A DNA stretch of 43,381 nucleotides from Roseiarcus sp049513815. Its GTDB lineage: Bacteria; Pseudomonadota; Alphaproteobacteria; Rhizobiales; Beijerinckiaceae. How positions within the stretch are numbered: the first letter of the stretch is position 1; each line of letters starts with the position of its first letter. A program made the position numbers and the translations under genes. The stretch is from assembly GCA_049513815.1 (NCBI GenBank), contig JBEKVR010000025.1, forward strand, positions 1 through 43,381, read 5' to 3'. The notes under the pieces were generated by a model. The model saw nothing but the letters and a program-made list of their open reading frames with translations. It did no database searches and had not been told where the DNA came from. Positions 32,960 through 41,787 of this stretch are shown piece after piece.

Positions 32960-34033
32960 CTAGTCCTCGTCGTCGAGGCTCGAAGCCGCCAGCGCGTCGC
33001 GCAACGAACGCCAGCGCCGCCCTGCTTCATAGGCGCCCAGCAGCGCCATCGCAAGGATGAACGGCGCCGCGTAGTAGATGGCGCGGAACAGCAACAGCGA
33101 AGCGAGCAGCGGCTCGCTCGACCCGCCGACCCCGTCGATCATCGTCGCCTCGAACACGCCGAGCCCGCCCGGCGCGTGGCTGGCGATGCCGAGCATGGCG
33201 GCGAAGGAATAGAGCGCGCTGAAGGTCAGGAAGCCGAGCCCATGACCCTTGGGCAGCAGCACGTAGAGCGCGCCGGCGGCGCTGCAGACGTCGATGACGC
33301 CGAGCGTCATCTGGCCGAGCGTCAGCAGCGGGCCGGGCGGAACGAAGTTGAGCACGAGCGGCCGGCGCGTGCGGCGGACGCGGCCGACCCAGACGAGGTA
33401 GGCGGCGAGCGCGGCGAGGATCGCGACGCCGATCGCCTGGTTCGCCAGCGCGTGAAAGTGGTTGATCCCGCCGATCGCCGTCGCGTCGAACAGGAAGCCG
33501 ACGCCGAGGATGAAGCCCATGCCGAGCCAGAAGGTGATGCCGGCGACGACGGTGAGGCTCGCGACCTTGCCCGCCGAAAGCCCGGCGGGACCGTAGATCC
33601 AGTAACGCACCGCGCCGCCGGTCACCAACGGGAAGCCGAGGGTGAAGGAGACGGCGTAGCTGGTGAAGGAGGCGAGCGCGGTCAGGCGATACGGCACATG
33701 GACGCGCAGGTGGCGCAGCGCCAGCGCGTCGTAGCCGGTCAACGCGAGGTAGCTCAGCGCCGAGAGCCCGAACGCCATCGCGATCTGATCGCCGCCGGTG
33801 GCGGCGAAGGCGGCCTGGAACTGGCCGAGGTTGATGCGGATGAGGACGCGGAAGAAGATGATCGCCGAGAAGAGGATGATCGTCAGGCTGAGGGCGAAGC
33901 CGACCCGGTGCAGCAGCGGCTGGCGCGCGGCGATCGCACGCTCCCAGCGAGTCACGCGGCCGGCCCCTGGCGCCCGCCCCGCGTCGTCTTGACGCTGTTC
34001 GCCTGGCGCGCGCTTGTCGGTCTGCTGGGCCAT
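32960..34033 (-). CDS. Flippase-like (LPG synthase TM / UPF0104) membrane protein
   Basis: A 357-residue polytopic protein with about eight helices, resembling the membrane flippase half of MprF and YbhN-type proteins. Characteristic pieces are LSYLALTGYDALALRHL, FTSYAVSFTLGFPLVTGGAVRYW and FAAMLGIASHAPGGLGVFEA. The last contains the conserved PGGLGVFE loop. No soluble aminoacyl-transferase domain is present, so lipid lysylation itself is unlikely; lipid translocation or a related role is inferred. It is on the phoR strand and ends 42 bp before phoR, so it may share its transcript. Confidence 0.85.
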   Translation of the reverse strand: MAQQTDKRAPGEQRQDDAGRAPGAGRVTRWERAIAARQPLLHRVGFALSLTIILFSAIIFFRVLIRINLGQFQAAFAATGGDQIAMAFGLSALSYLALTGYDALALRHLRVHVPYRLTALASFTSYAVSFTLGFPLVTGGAVRYWIYGPAGLSAGKVASLTVVAGITFWLGMGFILGVGFLFDATAIGGINHFHALANQAIGVAILAALAAYLVWVGRVRRTRRPLVLNFVPPGPLLTLGQMTLGVIDVCSAAGALYVLLPKGHGLGFLTFSALYSFAAMLGIASHAPGGLGVFEATMIDGVGGSSEPLLASLLLFRAIYYAAPFILAMALLGAYEAGRRWRSLRDALAASSLDDED

Positions 34034-34158
34034 GTCCCGGACGTTCCCCTCGCTCGCGACGGCCTATAAGCCCGCCGAGGGGCGCCGGGCAAGTTCGCCC
34101 CGGGCCTGGATAATCGGCCAGTTTGAATTTCGCCCGGCGATCGGGAGCGGCTGTTCCG

Positions 34159-34794
34159 TTAGAAAGCGCCGTTCGCCGACGGCCTCGCGCCATAGCGGAG
34201 TCCGTCGACGAGCAGGGCGACCATCCTCTGGGCGTGGGCGGGCCGCTCGTCGTGGGCCTGCATGCAAAGCCTCGCAACCGCTCCCAGCAGTTCGTCCGCC
34301 TCGACATCGGCGCGCATCTCGCCCGCCGCGGCTGCGGCTTCGAGCAAGGTTCGAAGGGCTGGCCGAAGTCGCTTTTCGAAGTAGGCCGGCAAGGCGTCGT
34401 ACGCCGGGTCTCCCGAGTGCAGGGCAGTCGCAAGGCCGCGTTTGGCGGCGATGAAGGCGGCGAGGCGTTGCATCCACCGCGCCAGCGCCTCGCCCGGCCC
34501 ATGTTCGGCCGCCAGGACCGGCGCCGCGACGGCGCAGGCGTCGATTTCGCGACGGAAGACGGCCGCGATGAGGTCGGCGCGCTGCGGAAAGTGGCGGTAA
34601 CCGGCGCCGGCGCAGACGCCGGCCTTTTCGGCGATCTCTCGCACCGGAGCGTCCACCTCAGAGCTCGCGAACACCGCCTTGGCCGCCAGGAGCAACGTGT
34701 CGATGTTGCGCTGCGCGTCGGCGCGCACGCGCCGATCCGCGCCGCCGTGAGGCGCCAAGCCATTGCTTTGTTCGTCCGCTTTGCCGCGCCCCAC
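34159..34794 (-). CDS. TetR-family transcriptional regulator
   Basis: A 211-residue regulator with an N-terminal TetR HTH (about 27-75): TLLLAAKAVFASSEVDAPVREIAEKAGVCAGAGYRHFPQRADL. The middle Thr/Ser before YRHFP is Ala here. The helical C-terminal ligand domain resembles the SbtR-like group. It uses a GTG start and lies divergent from an SDR gene, with GGAAC-type palindromes between them, so it probably represses that gene and itself. The inducer is unknown. Confidence 0.88.
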   Translation of the reverse strand: MGRGKADEQSNGLAPHGGADRRVRADAQRNIDTLLLAAKAVFASSEVDAPVREIAEKAGVCAGAGYRHFPQRADLIAAVFRREIDACAVAAPVLAAEHGPGEALARWMQRLAAFIAAKRGLATALHSGDPAYDALPAYFEKRLRPALRTLLEAAAAAGEMRADVEADELLGAVARLCMQAHDERPAHAQRMVALLVDGLRYGARPSANGAF

Positions 34795-34810
34795 ATCCCA
34801 CTTGCTAATC

Positions 34811-34845
34811 GGAACATTGTTCCATATAAAACGGACGACCGTTCC
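34811..34845. promoter_or_regulatory. Tandem TetR operator candidates between tetR and SDR
   Basis: GGAACATTGTTCC (34811-34823) is a perfect 6+6 palindrome around one base. GGACGACCGTTCC (34833-34845) is a partial copy sharing the GTTCC half, 22 bp away centre to centre, or two helical turns. An AT-rich CATATAAAA lies between them. Position between divergent regulator and target genes supports an operator pair. Confidence 0.55.
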
Positions 34846-34909
34846 GCTTGCTCTTTATAACGCGGCGAGGCGGCGTTGGCCACTCAGCGACGCACAATTG
34901 GAGATGACC

Positions 34910-35668
34910 ATGCTGGACAAACCCGTCGCGCTCGTCACCGGCGCCAACCAGGGGATCGGCCTTCAGATCGCCAAGGATCTCGCGACCCATGGCTTCGCCG
35001 TGCTGGTCGGTTCGCGCAACTTCGAGCGCGGCGAGGCCGCGGCCAAGGAGGTTGGGCCGGACGCCCACGCGCTCCTGCTCGACGTGACCGATCAGGCTTC
35101 GATCGCCGCCGCGGCGGAGCGCGTTCGCAACGAATTTGGCCGCCTCGACGTGCTCGTCAACAACGCGGCCATCTCGAACACGAGAAAGCGGCCCGGCCAG
35201 TCTGTCGAGGAATACGCAAGGACGACTCGCCCGAGCAACGTGTCTCTCGATGAAATGCGCGCGGTGTGGGACACCAACGTGTTTGGCGTCCTCGCCGTTA
35301 CTCAGGCGATGCTGCCGCTCCTGCGCGAAACGCCGAGCGCCCGCATCGTCAACGTGTCGAGCGGCGTTGGCTCGCTGACGACGAACTCGGACCCGGCGTT
35401 CCCCTGGCGCTCGATCTTCGGCCCCGTCTACCCTGCGTCCAAGACGGCTCTCAACGCCTTGACGGTCGCCATGGCGATCGAACTGGCGCCGGAGGGGATC
35501 AAGGTCAACGCCGTCTCCCCGGGTTTCACCAAGACGAACCTCAACAACTATGCGGGCACGGAGACTGTCGAGCAAGGCGCCCGCGAAGCGGTGCGCGTCG
35601 CACGGCTCGGCCGGGACGGTCCGACAGGGACGTTCACGCGCTGGGAAAACGAAACGATCCCTTGGTGA
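34910..35668 (+). CDS. Short-chain dehydrogenase/reductase
   Basis: A 252-residue classical SDR, NAD(P)-dependent. The cofactor loop TGANQGIGLQIA, the DVTD acidic spot, LVNNAAIS, the catalytic Ser in VNVSSGVG and YPASK with the catalytic Tyr/Lys are present. A 30-residue stretch between NNAA and the following helix (TRKRPGQSVEEYARTTRPSN) resembles carbonyl-reductase-like members. GGAG six bases upstream selects the ATG at 34910 over the ATG at 34904. It is divergently controlled with tetR and followed in the same direction by an aldo/keto reductase, suggesting a carbonyl-detoxification unit. The substrate is unknown. Confidence 0.9.
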   Translation: MLDKPVALVTGANQGIGLQIAKDLATHGFAVLVGSRNFERGEAAAKEVGPDAHALLLDVTDQASIAAAAERVRNEFGRLDVLVNNAAISNTRKRPGQSVEEYARTTRPSNVSLDEMRAVWDTNVFGVLAVTQAMLPLLRETPSARIVNVSSGVGSLTTNSDPAFPWRSIFGPVYPASKTALNALTVAMAIELAPEGIKVNAVSPGFTKTNLNNYAGTETVEQGAREAVRVARLGRDGPTGTFTRWENETIPW

Positions 35669-35811
35669 TCGGGAAAGTCGACAACACACCGGTCAGCGCG
35701 CCCGCTGCGGTCGCTCGCTAAACCCCGTGACGCTGTCGGCTCCGGGACGCGCCGCGGATCTACAGACGCCCCGGCGCCGACAGCAAACGCCCAAACAAAA
35801 GGATTACAGCC

Positions 35812-36843
35812 ATGCGGTACCGCACGCTCGGCAGAACCGGCATCAAGGTCAGTCCCTATTGCCTGGGCGCCATGATGTTCGGCGCGATCGCCAACCCCGA
35901 TCATGAAGACGCGACCCGGATCATCCATAAGGCTCTCGACGCCGGAATCAACTTCATCGACACGGCCGATTTCTACAGCCGGGGCGAGTCGGAGGAGATT
36001 GTCGGCAAGGCGCTCAAAGGCCGCCGCGGCAACGTCGTGCTCGCCACCAAGGCGCATTTGCCGATGGGCGACGACCCCAATCAGCAGGGCAACTCGCGGC
36101 GCTGGCTGACCCGAGCGGTGGAGGATTCCCTGCGCCGCCTGCAAACCGATCACATCGACCTCCACCAGATCCACCGGCCGTCGCCGGACACCGACATCGA
36201 GGAGACCCTCTCCGCCCTCACCGACCTGATGCGCGCTGGCAAGGTGCGCGCGATCGGCTCGTCGACGTTCCCCGCCTCGGAGATCGTCGAAGCGCAGTGG
36301 GTCGCCGAGCGGCGCGGGTTGGCGCGCTTCCGCGCCGAGCAGCCGCCCTATTCGATCCTCAACCGCGGCGTCGAACGCGAGGCGCTGCCCGCCTGCCAGC
36401 GCTACGGCATGGGCGTGATGGTGTGGAGCCCCTTGGCGATGGGCGCGCTCACCGGCCGCTATCGCAAAGGCCAGCCGCTGCCCGACAGCCTGCGCGCGAA
36501 ACATTTCGCCAAGCAGATGAGCGACGAACGCCGGCTGGAGGCGATCGAACGCCTCATTCCCGTGGCCGAGGAAGCCGGGCTGTCGCTGACCCACATGGCG
36601 ATGGCCTTCGTGATGGCGCACCCCGGCGTGACGTCGGCGATTATCGGCCCGCGTACGATGGAACAGTTCGACAATCTGCTCGCCGGCGCCGAAGTCGTTC
36701 TGGATGACGCCGTCCTAGACCAGATCGACGCGATCGTTCCGCCCGGAACCGACGTCGGGCCGCTGGAAGCGGCCTACAACACGCCGGCGGTCACGCAGGC
36801 GACCCTGCGCCGCCGCCCAACCGCCGAGCGCGCCGCCGCGTAA
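35812..36843 (+). CDS. Aldo/keto reductase
   Basis: A 343-residue NADPH-dependent (beta/alpha)8 oxidoreductase. The catalytic tetrad can be read as Asp and Tyr in FIDTADFYSRG, Lys in LATKAH and His in LHQIHRPSP. The NADP-binding C-terminal part shows MAMAFVMAHPGVTSAIIGPRTMEQ. AAAGGA precedes the ATG at a suitable distance. It lies 143 bp downstream of the SDR gene on the same strand and probably shares TetR control, but no separate promoter was identified. Substrate not inferable. Confidence 0.93.
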   Translation: MRYRTLGRTGIKVSPYCLGAMMFGAIANPDHEDATRIIHKALDAGINFIDTADFYSRGESEEIVGKALKGRRGNVVLATKAHLPMGDDPNQQGNSRRWLTRAVEDSLRRLQTDHIDLHQIHRPSPDTDIEETLSALTDLMRAGKVRAIGSSTFPASEIVEAQWVAERRGLARFRAEQPPYSILNRGVEREALPACQRYGMGVMVWSPLAMGALTGRYRKGQPLPDSLRAKHFAKQMSDERRLEAIERLIPVAEEAGLSLTHMAMAFVMAHPGVTSAIIGPRTMEQFDNLLAGAEVVLDDAVLDQIDAIVPPGTDVGPLEAAYNTPAVTQATLRRRPTAERAAA

Positions 36844-37347
36844 GCAGAGTGGCGGGCGCGGAAGCTCTGACGCGCGGCGCCTGTCCAACGGCTTCGTTTC
36901 TGCGCGATCAGCGCATGGACGAGAATTGCGGAACGTCAGCCATTGGCCGAAAGCGGATGGGCAGGTTTCGGCGATCAAGATGTTCAAGCGGACATCCATT
37001 CCGACAAGGGCTGCGCAGCTCTCGTCCAGATCTATCAGCGCTTGCGCCGAGTTTGACAGGCGCCTGAATCTGCATTGGGCGGATCCAGGCTGTCATTCGG
37101 CCACGGGTCCGAGCGAGCGCCTCTGGTGTACGGGGCTCGCGGAGGGAGCGCCGCCTGCGATCTGTGCCTGGTCGCAAGGCAGAATGGGCCGGAACCGCAG
37201 TTGACTCCGCCGACCTGTGGCCCGGTCGAGAAGGCGGGCCGCCCGCTTCGGCTTGCCTGGTTGTCCAGGCCGTAACCGCTGCGGGCGGGAGCCGCCGCTC
37301 GACGTGCCGGGTCAACTGTTCCAGGGTACGGGAAGCGACGACGGCCG
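36844..37347. other. Gene-free region at the left edge of the ascorbate-like cluster
   Basis: No convincing gene. Open frames here lack family motifs and look like chance. Around 36940-36960 a segment beginning CATTGGCCGAAAGCGG resembles a motif I recall from dispersed non-coding repeats of Rhizobiales; this is unverified. The region could be an island junction. Confidence 0.3.
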
Positions 37348-38403
37348 CTACAGAATCGATGGGAACGGCACGTTCTGTTCGTCGGTGAACGCGTCCTCGA
37401 AGCCTCGCCGGTAGTGGTACTGGATCTTGTCGGCGTCGTCGGGATAGGTGAACTTTCCGCCGACGTCCCAGATGAACGGCTTGAACTTGTACTGCAGGAC
37501 GTTCTTCTTGTAGTTCCACAGCAGGAGAATCTCGAGCGGGTCGGCCTTGAAGTTGGTCCACACGTCGTGGTGGAAGGGGATGACCACCTTGGTCCCGAGG
37601 GCCTCCGCCATGCGCAGGATGTCGACGGACGTCATCTTGTCCTGGTTGCCGATCGGGTTCTCGCCGTAGGAGCCCATTGCGACGTCGATCTTATGCTCCT
37701 TCCCATGCTTGGCGTAGCGGATGGAGTAGTGCGAGTCGCCGCTATGGTACAAATTGCCGCCCGGCGTCTTGAACAGATAGTTCACGGCCTTGTCGTCCAT
37801 GGTGGGCACCTTGCCCTGGAGCGACTCGTTCGATGTGACCAGCACGGTGCGGTCGAACGACTCGAGCACCACGATCTCCACATCCTTGATGGCGACCGTG
37901 TCGCCTGGGCGGACCACCTTGATCCGGCTGGCAGGAACGCCCCACTTCGTCCACAGGTTCGCGCACCCTTGCGGGCCGATGAAGGGGACGTCTGGCGCGC
38001 AGTTCTTCAGGACCGCGGCCGCGAAGTAGGGGTCGATGTGGTCCTGGTGGATGTGGGTCGCCAGCACGGCGTCGACCTGCGTCACGGCGAACGGATCGAA
38101 CACGATGGGAGCGGCGCGCAGGTTCGGCTGCGTCGCCCGTCCCCCCGTCATGTTGCGCATCTGATGGAACGGCGCCATCTCCTTGGTCTTCTGGCTCCGC
38201 TTGCCGTTGCCGAACCACAGGTCGGTGGCGATGTTGGCGCCGCCCTGGGTCTTGAGCCAGATGCCCGTGCAACCGATCCACCACATGCTGAACGTTCCGG
38301 GCGCGACCTGCGTCGCGTCGATTTCCTCGTTGAGCCACGTGCCCCACTCAGGGAACGCTCCGAGAATCCACTTCTCGCGCGTGATGTCGTCGATCATGCT
38401 CAT
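37348..38403 (-). CDS. UlaG-like metallo-beta-lactamase-fold lactonase
   Basis: A 351-residue relative of UlaG, which hydrolyses L-ascorbate 6-phosphate to 3-keto-L-gulonate 6-phosphate. Length and organisation match UlaG rather than generic hydrolases: FSMWWIGCTGIWLKTQGG at the N terminus, metal motif H117-x-H119-x-D121-H122 in LATHIHQDHID, and YHSGDSHYS with FHHDVWTNF downstream. It is the last gene of an operon holding a UlaD-like enzyme, a PfkB kinase and an MFS transporter, 153 bp after the transporter gene. A phosphorylated lactone is the expected substrate; ascorbate itself is not proven. Confidence 0.85.
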   Translation of the reverse strand: MSMIDDITREKWILGAFPEWGTWLNEEIDATQVAPGTFSMWWIGCTGIWLKTQGGANIATDLWFGNGKRSQKTKEMAPFHQMRNMTGGRATQPNLRAAPIVFDPFAVTQVDAVLATHIHQDHIDPYFAAAVLKNCAPDVPFIGPQGCANLWTKWGVPASRIKVVRPGDTVAIKDVEIVVLESFDRTVLVTSNESLQGKVPTMDDKAVNYLFKTPGGNLYHSGDSHYSIRYAKHGKEHKIDVAMGSYGENPIGNQDKMTSVDILRMAEALGTKVVIPFHHDVWTNFKADPLEILLLWNYKKNVLQYKFKPFIWDVGGKFTYPDDADKIQYHYRRGFEDAFTDEQNVPFPSIL

Positions 38404-38556
38404 AGTCGGGCCTTTGTTCTCATGATTCGGGATTGGCGCGTCGCCTATCGGGTCCGCCGGATCCGGTAGGCCGTTCGAGCGAAGACAAATTTCCTACACC
38501 TTGTTTTCGCTCGAGGGTCTCTGCGCGCGTCGCGAAGCGATCGAGCGCAAAGCGTC

Positions 38557-39942
38557 TCAGATCGAGTCGAGCGACATGCCTTTGGTTTCCTTGGCGAACA
38601 GGTACACGATGCCGCCGAGGACAAGCAGCGCCGCAAACACGGTGAAGGCGAGCGGGATGGAGTCGAGCGTCACCTTTGTCCCGAAGAGAGCGCCGAGAAG
38701 CGCGGGGCCGAAGACCTTCGCGGTGGCGCCGATGCCGTAGCCGAGGCCAAGACCCGTCGAGCGAGCCTCGTTCGGGAACTGCTCGGCCCCGAAGGCGTTG
38801 AGGACGCCGAACGCGCCGTCGCCGAACGACATGGCGATAAAGATACCGACGAAGAAGACCCAGCCGGCGGTGGAAACGTCCCAGTTAGCGGCCGTTGTGA
38901 TCATCGCCGACGCTGCCGCAATCAACAGTCCGAGAGCGCCGACGAGACCGAACCCGAACATCGTCCAGCGGCGCCCGATGCGGTCGGCAAGCCATGCCGA
39001 GGAGAGCCGACCGAGCAGGTCGCCCAGCGACACCAGCATGAACAGGGCGCCAATCATCCCGGGGGTGAACTTGTATCCGGAGCCGAGGATGGACTGGCCC
39101 CAGCCCTGGATGACGGCCGAGCCGAGGATGAAGCAGAACGAGCCGACGGTGATGACGATCAGCGATCTGAGGTACTTGCTGAAGACGATCGAGTAGGACG
39201 CGGACTGGACGGACTTGATCTCGGGCAGGGCGCCGAGTTGCCCAACCGGGAATTCCAAGGCCCAGGCGAGCGCGTTGCGAGCCTCCGCGGTGCGACCCCG
39301 CGACTGCAGGAACCGGGGCGACTCGGGCACCTTGCGCAGCCAGAGCAGCAGGAAGATCGGGAGGGCGCCCAGGGCGATAAGCAGGCGCCAGTTCGAGCCG
39401 ACGATCATCTGCGCGACCGACCCGAGGAACAGGCCGAGGGGGATGAACACCGAGGCCAGGCCGGAAAGCAAGCCGCGCTGTTTGGCGGGGACGAACTCCT
39501 GCACGTAGGGGATCGAGGTGATGTTCAGGCCGCCGACGCCGATGCCCACGAAGACGCGGAGAATGGCGAGCACGATCCAGCCGTCGTTCGGCGTGAACAC
39601 CGAGGCGAGGGTGAACAGGGTGAAGAGGAGGACGCACCAGGAGAAGGCGGCCTTGCGGCCGATGCGGTCGGCGAGACGGCCCCAGGCGATGGCGCCGATC
39701 ACCGTGCCGAGCCCGGACATGGCGATGATCCAGCCGGCCTCGAAGCCTTTCAGATGCCACGCGGGATCTTTGAGCAGGCTGCTGACGGCGAAGCCGATGA
39801 GGAACATGTCGAAGAACTCCGACACGTTGCCCATGATGACGAGCGAGATGAGGTTCTTCTGGTTCTTGGTGAGGGGCCGGGAATCGATCTGCTCTAGGGC
39901 AGTCATACCGGCGGCTGTGGCGGCTGCGGTTACCATGTGCAT
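38557..39942 (-). CDS. MFS transporter (sugar/organic-acid type)
   Basis: A 461-residue major-facilitator transporter with 12 predicted helices. The loop 2-3 motif GRLADRIGRKAAF and its second-half counterpart AWLADRIGRRWTM are present, as is the PESPRFL segment after helix 6 typical of sugar porters. The cytoplasmic ends are short. A second ATG at 39936 has better spacing from GAGG than the first, so the protein may be two residues shorter. Within the operon it takes the place of the UlaABC phosphotransferase system of enterobacteria, so it probably imports an unphosphorylated sugar acid or lactone by H+ symport. Confidence 0.9.
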   Translation of the reverse strand: MHMVTAAATAAGMTALEQIDSRPLTKNQKNLISLVIMGNVSEFFDMFLIGFAVSSLLKDPAWHLKGFEAGWIIAMSGLGTVIGAIAWGRLADRIGRKAAFSWCVLLFTLFTLASVFTPNDGWIVLAILRVFVGIGVGGLNITSIPYVQEFVPAKQRGLLSGLASVFIPLGLFLGSVAQMIVGSNWRLLIALGALPIFLLLWLRKVPESPRFLQSRGRTAEARNALAWALEFPVGQLGALPEIKSVQSASYSIVFSKYLRSLIVITVGSFCFILGSAVIQGWGQSILGSGYKFTPGMIGALFMLVSLGDLLGRLSSAWLADRIGRRWTMFGFGLVGALGLLIAAASAMITTAANWDVSTAGWVFFVGIFIAMSFGDGAFGVLNAFGAEQFPNEARSTGLGLGYGIGATAKVFGPALLGALFGTKVTLDSIPLAFTVFAALLVLGGIVYLFAKETKGMSLDSI

Positions 39943-39967
39943 GACCTCGCTCGAGGACTTGGAGTGA

Positions 39968-40915
39968 TTAACGAAGGATGTCGGTGCTGGCGGCGATTTG
40001 GAGTTCGCTTGGCGTGACGTGAGTCAGGTCGCCGTGGTGGGTGAGGGCGAGCTTCGAGGTGCGTAGACCGAAGTTGACGCCCTCCATGACGTTGGCGCCG
40101 AGGTATCCATGGAGGGCGCCGCCGACAAAGGCGTCGCCCGCGCCCGGACGGTCGGTGACGCGGACTGGCTCGATCGTGAAGTTTCGCTGGCCTTCGACGC
40201 CGGAGTAGTGGCAGCCCGCGGTGCCGTCGGTGGAAACCACGTGGTCGAGGCGGTACCGCTCGCGCAGCCCGGCGTTGACGGCCGGACCGTCCCCTTGCAG
40301 ACCGAAGACCTTGATGCCGTCCAGGCGCGAGCAGAACAGGATGGAGACATGTTCGAGCAGCGGCTCGAGGACGGAGCGGGCTTTCTCCGGCGTCCAGAGC
40401 AGCGACCTGTAGTTGACGTCGAGCGCGACCTTGACGCCGCGCCGGGCGGCCTCGCCGACCGCGTAGGCGACTGTGCGCCCCGTACTCTCGGTGAGCGCCG
40501 CCGTGATGCCGGTCACAAACAAGACCTGCGTATCGAGCAGCGCATTCCAGTCGAACGTCTCGGGCGTGATCTCCCGGAACTTGGTGTAGAGCCGGTCGTA
40601 CAACACCTTCGCCGGCAGGGGCGGATCGCCGGGCTCCATAAAATAGAGCGCCATCCGCCCCTCACAACGGACGCAGTGCGAAAGATCGACGCCGACGCCG
40701 CGGTACTCCTCGATGAACCGCTGCGCCAGATCGCCATGCGGGATGACCGAGGCGAACGCCGTCCGCCGCCCAAGCTGGGACAACAGGCCGGCCACGTTGG
40801 CCTCTGAGCCGGCGGGGGTCAGCCGCAGCCCGCGGCAGGTGGCCAGACGGTCGCCCATGGGGACCGTAAGGCGGATCTGCGCTTCTCCAAATGTCGTCAG
40901 ATCATAGGTGGTCAT
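39968..40915 (-). CDS. PfkB-family sugar kinase (2-keto-3-deoxygluconate-kinase-like)
   Basis: A 315-residue ribokinase-fold kinase. The substrate-side motif PAGSEANVAGLLSQLG is near residues 34-49, the KDG-kinase-like DVNYRSLLW at 166-174, and the anion hole/catalytic motif DRPGAGDAFVGG at 255-266 with Asp261. The start at 40915 follows GGAGG with 8-nt spacing; upstream codons to 40951 are not family-like. With an MFS importer downstream (25 bp) and phosphosugar enzymes on either side, it should supply the phosphorylation that the PTS performs in the classical ascorbate pathway. Its true substrate could be ascorbate or a related acid. Confidence 0.88.
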   Translation of the reverse strand: MTTYDLTTFGEAQIRLTVPMGDRLATCRGLRLTPAGSEANVAGLLSQLGRRTAFASVIPHGDLAQRFIEEYRGVGVDLSHCVRCEGRMALYFMEPGDPPLPAKVLYDRLYTKFREITPETFDWNALLDTQVLFVTGITAALTESTGRTVAYAVGEAARRGVKVALDVNYRSLLWTPEKARSVLEPLLEHVSILFCSRLDGIKVFGLQGDGPAVNAGLRERYRLDHVVSTDGTAGCHYSGVEGQRNFTIEPVRVTDRPGAGDAFVGGALHGYLGANVMEGVNFGLRTSKLALTHHGDLTHVTPSELQIAASTDILR

Positions 40916-41005
40916 GCGTGCTGCCTCCGTGTGACCGAGGCGATGTTGCATTACCCGGCGCGTAGTCGCCCCCGTTGGGCGCGCCAGACTTTCACGGGAA
41001 CGCCG

Positions 41006-41665
41006 TCATGACGGCCACACCTGGGCGATGGCCTGCTGCAACTCGGCGGCTGCCGCCAGCGGGTCCTTCGCGGCGACGATCGATCGCCCGGCGATGACGA
41101 TGCCGACCGGATGGTTCGCGAAGGTCGCCAGATCAACCGGCGTGACTCCGCCCGTGATGGTGACGGTGAACCCCATGGCGGCCAGTTCGTCGACCCGGGC
41201 TAGGTCGTCTGGCCCCCATGAGAGATCACCCGCAGCCTCGCGGTCGCGGGACCGCTTGACGATGACGTGCTGTGCGCCGGCTTCCCGCCACTGGCGCGCC
41301 TTTGCCGCATCGTACCATTCGTCGGACAGCTCGATCTGGACCTCGCCGTGGTGGGCGGCGGCTACGGCGCAGACTTGTTTGACGGTGGTCATCGAGGCGC
41401 CGGCCACCACCGAGACGAGCGACGCCCCGGCTTCGAAGGCCATCTGCGAAAGCAACTTTCCGGCCTCGGCGATCCGGATGTCTGCAAGGATCTCCTTGTC
41501 CGGAAACAGCGCGCGAATTTCGCGCACGGCGCGCAGACCCTCGGCGAGGACGAGGACGGTGCCGCACTCGATGATGTCGATTTGGGGCGCCGCACGTTGC
41601 AGCGGAGCGAGCGCGCCGGGCAGGTCGGTCTTGTCGAGCGCAATCTGTAGCCGAGGCCGCGTCAT
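41006..41665 (-). CDS. UlaD-like OMP-decarboxylase-superfamily protein with altered active site
   Basis: A 219-residue (beta/alpha)8 protein that aligns along its whole length with 3-keto-L-gulonate-6-phosphate decarboxylase (UlaD/SgbH): LQIALD, DIIECGT (Glu33), QIELS, TITGGVTP and IVIAGRSI. The family's DxKxxD motif is replaced by Asp62-Ile-Arg64-Ile-Ala-Glu67 (LADIRIAEAGK), and the position of the E. coli His136 (HRSRD) carries Lys (KRSRD). These are the residues that handle the enediolate and proton transfer, so the reaction may differ. The start overlaps the stop of a 22-codon ORF (ATGA). The next gene, pfkB, is 90 bp on. Confidence 0.85.
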   Translation of the reverse strand: MTRPRLQIALDKTDLPGALAPLQRAAPQIDIIECGTVLVLAEGLRAVREIRALFPDKEILADIRIAEAGKLLSQMAFEAGASLVSVVAGASMTTVKQVCAVAAAHHGEVQIELSDEWYDAAKARQWREAGAQHVIVKRSRDREAAGDLSWGPDDLARVDELAAMGFTVTITGGVTPVDLATFANHPVGIVIAGRSIVAAKDPLAAAAELQQAIAQVWPS

Positions 41666-41730
41666 GACCGCGCCCCGTCGCCGACCAGCTCGACAGCGCG
41701 GTTCCGCGAGGACCGATGAAGGGACGCCAT
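41662..41730 (-). CDS. Small ORF (22 residues) translationally coupled to the ulaD-like gene
   Basis: ATG at 41730 follows a strong AAGGAGG with 4-nt spacing, the best ribosome-binding site of the operon. Its TGA overlaps the ATG of the ulaD-like gene (ATGA), which itself lacks a comparable site. The peptide (MASLHRSSRNRAVELVGDGA plus two residues) has no hydrophobic stretch or known motif. It may be a leader that sets translation of ulaD, or the last piece of a lost gene. Confidence 0.5.
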   Translation of the reverse strand: MASLHRSSRNRAVELVGDGARS

Positions 41731-41787
41731 GTTTCCTCCTTTTCGGCTGGAACCCGCGAGGCGGATTCGCTCTTTGTCGCGGAGCAT

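Noticed and set aside
36908..37561. 217-codon minus-strand frame between the aldo/keto reductase and ulaG-like genes
   Set aside because: It overlaps the ulaG-like 3' end out of phase, is Arg-rich, and has no recognisable domain or good start.
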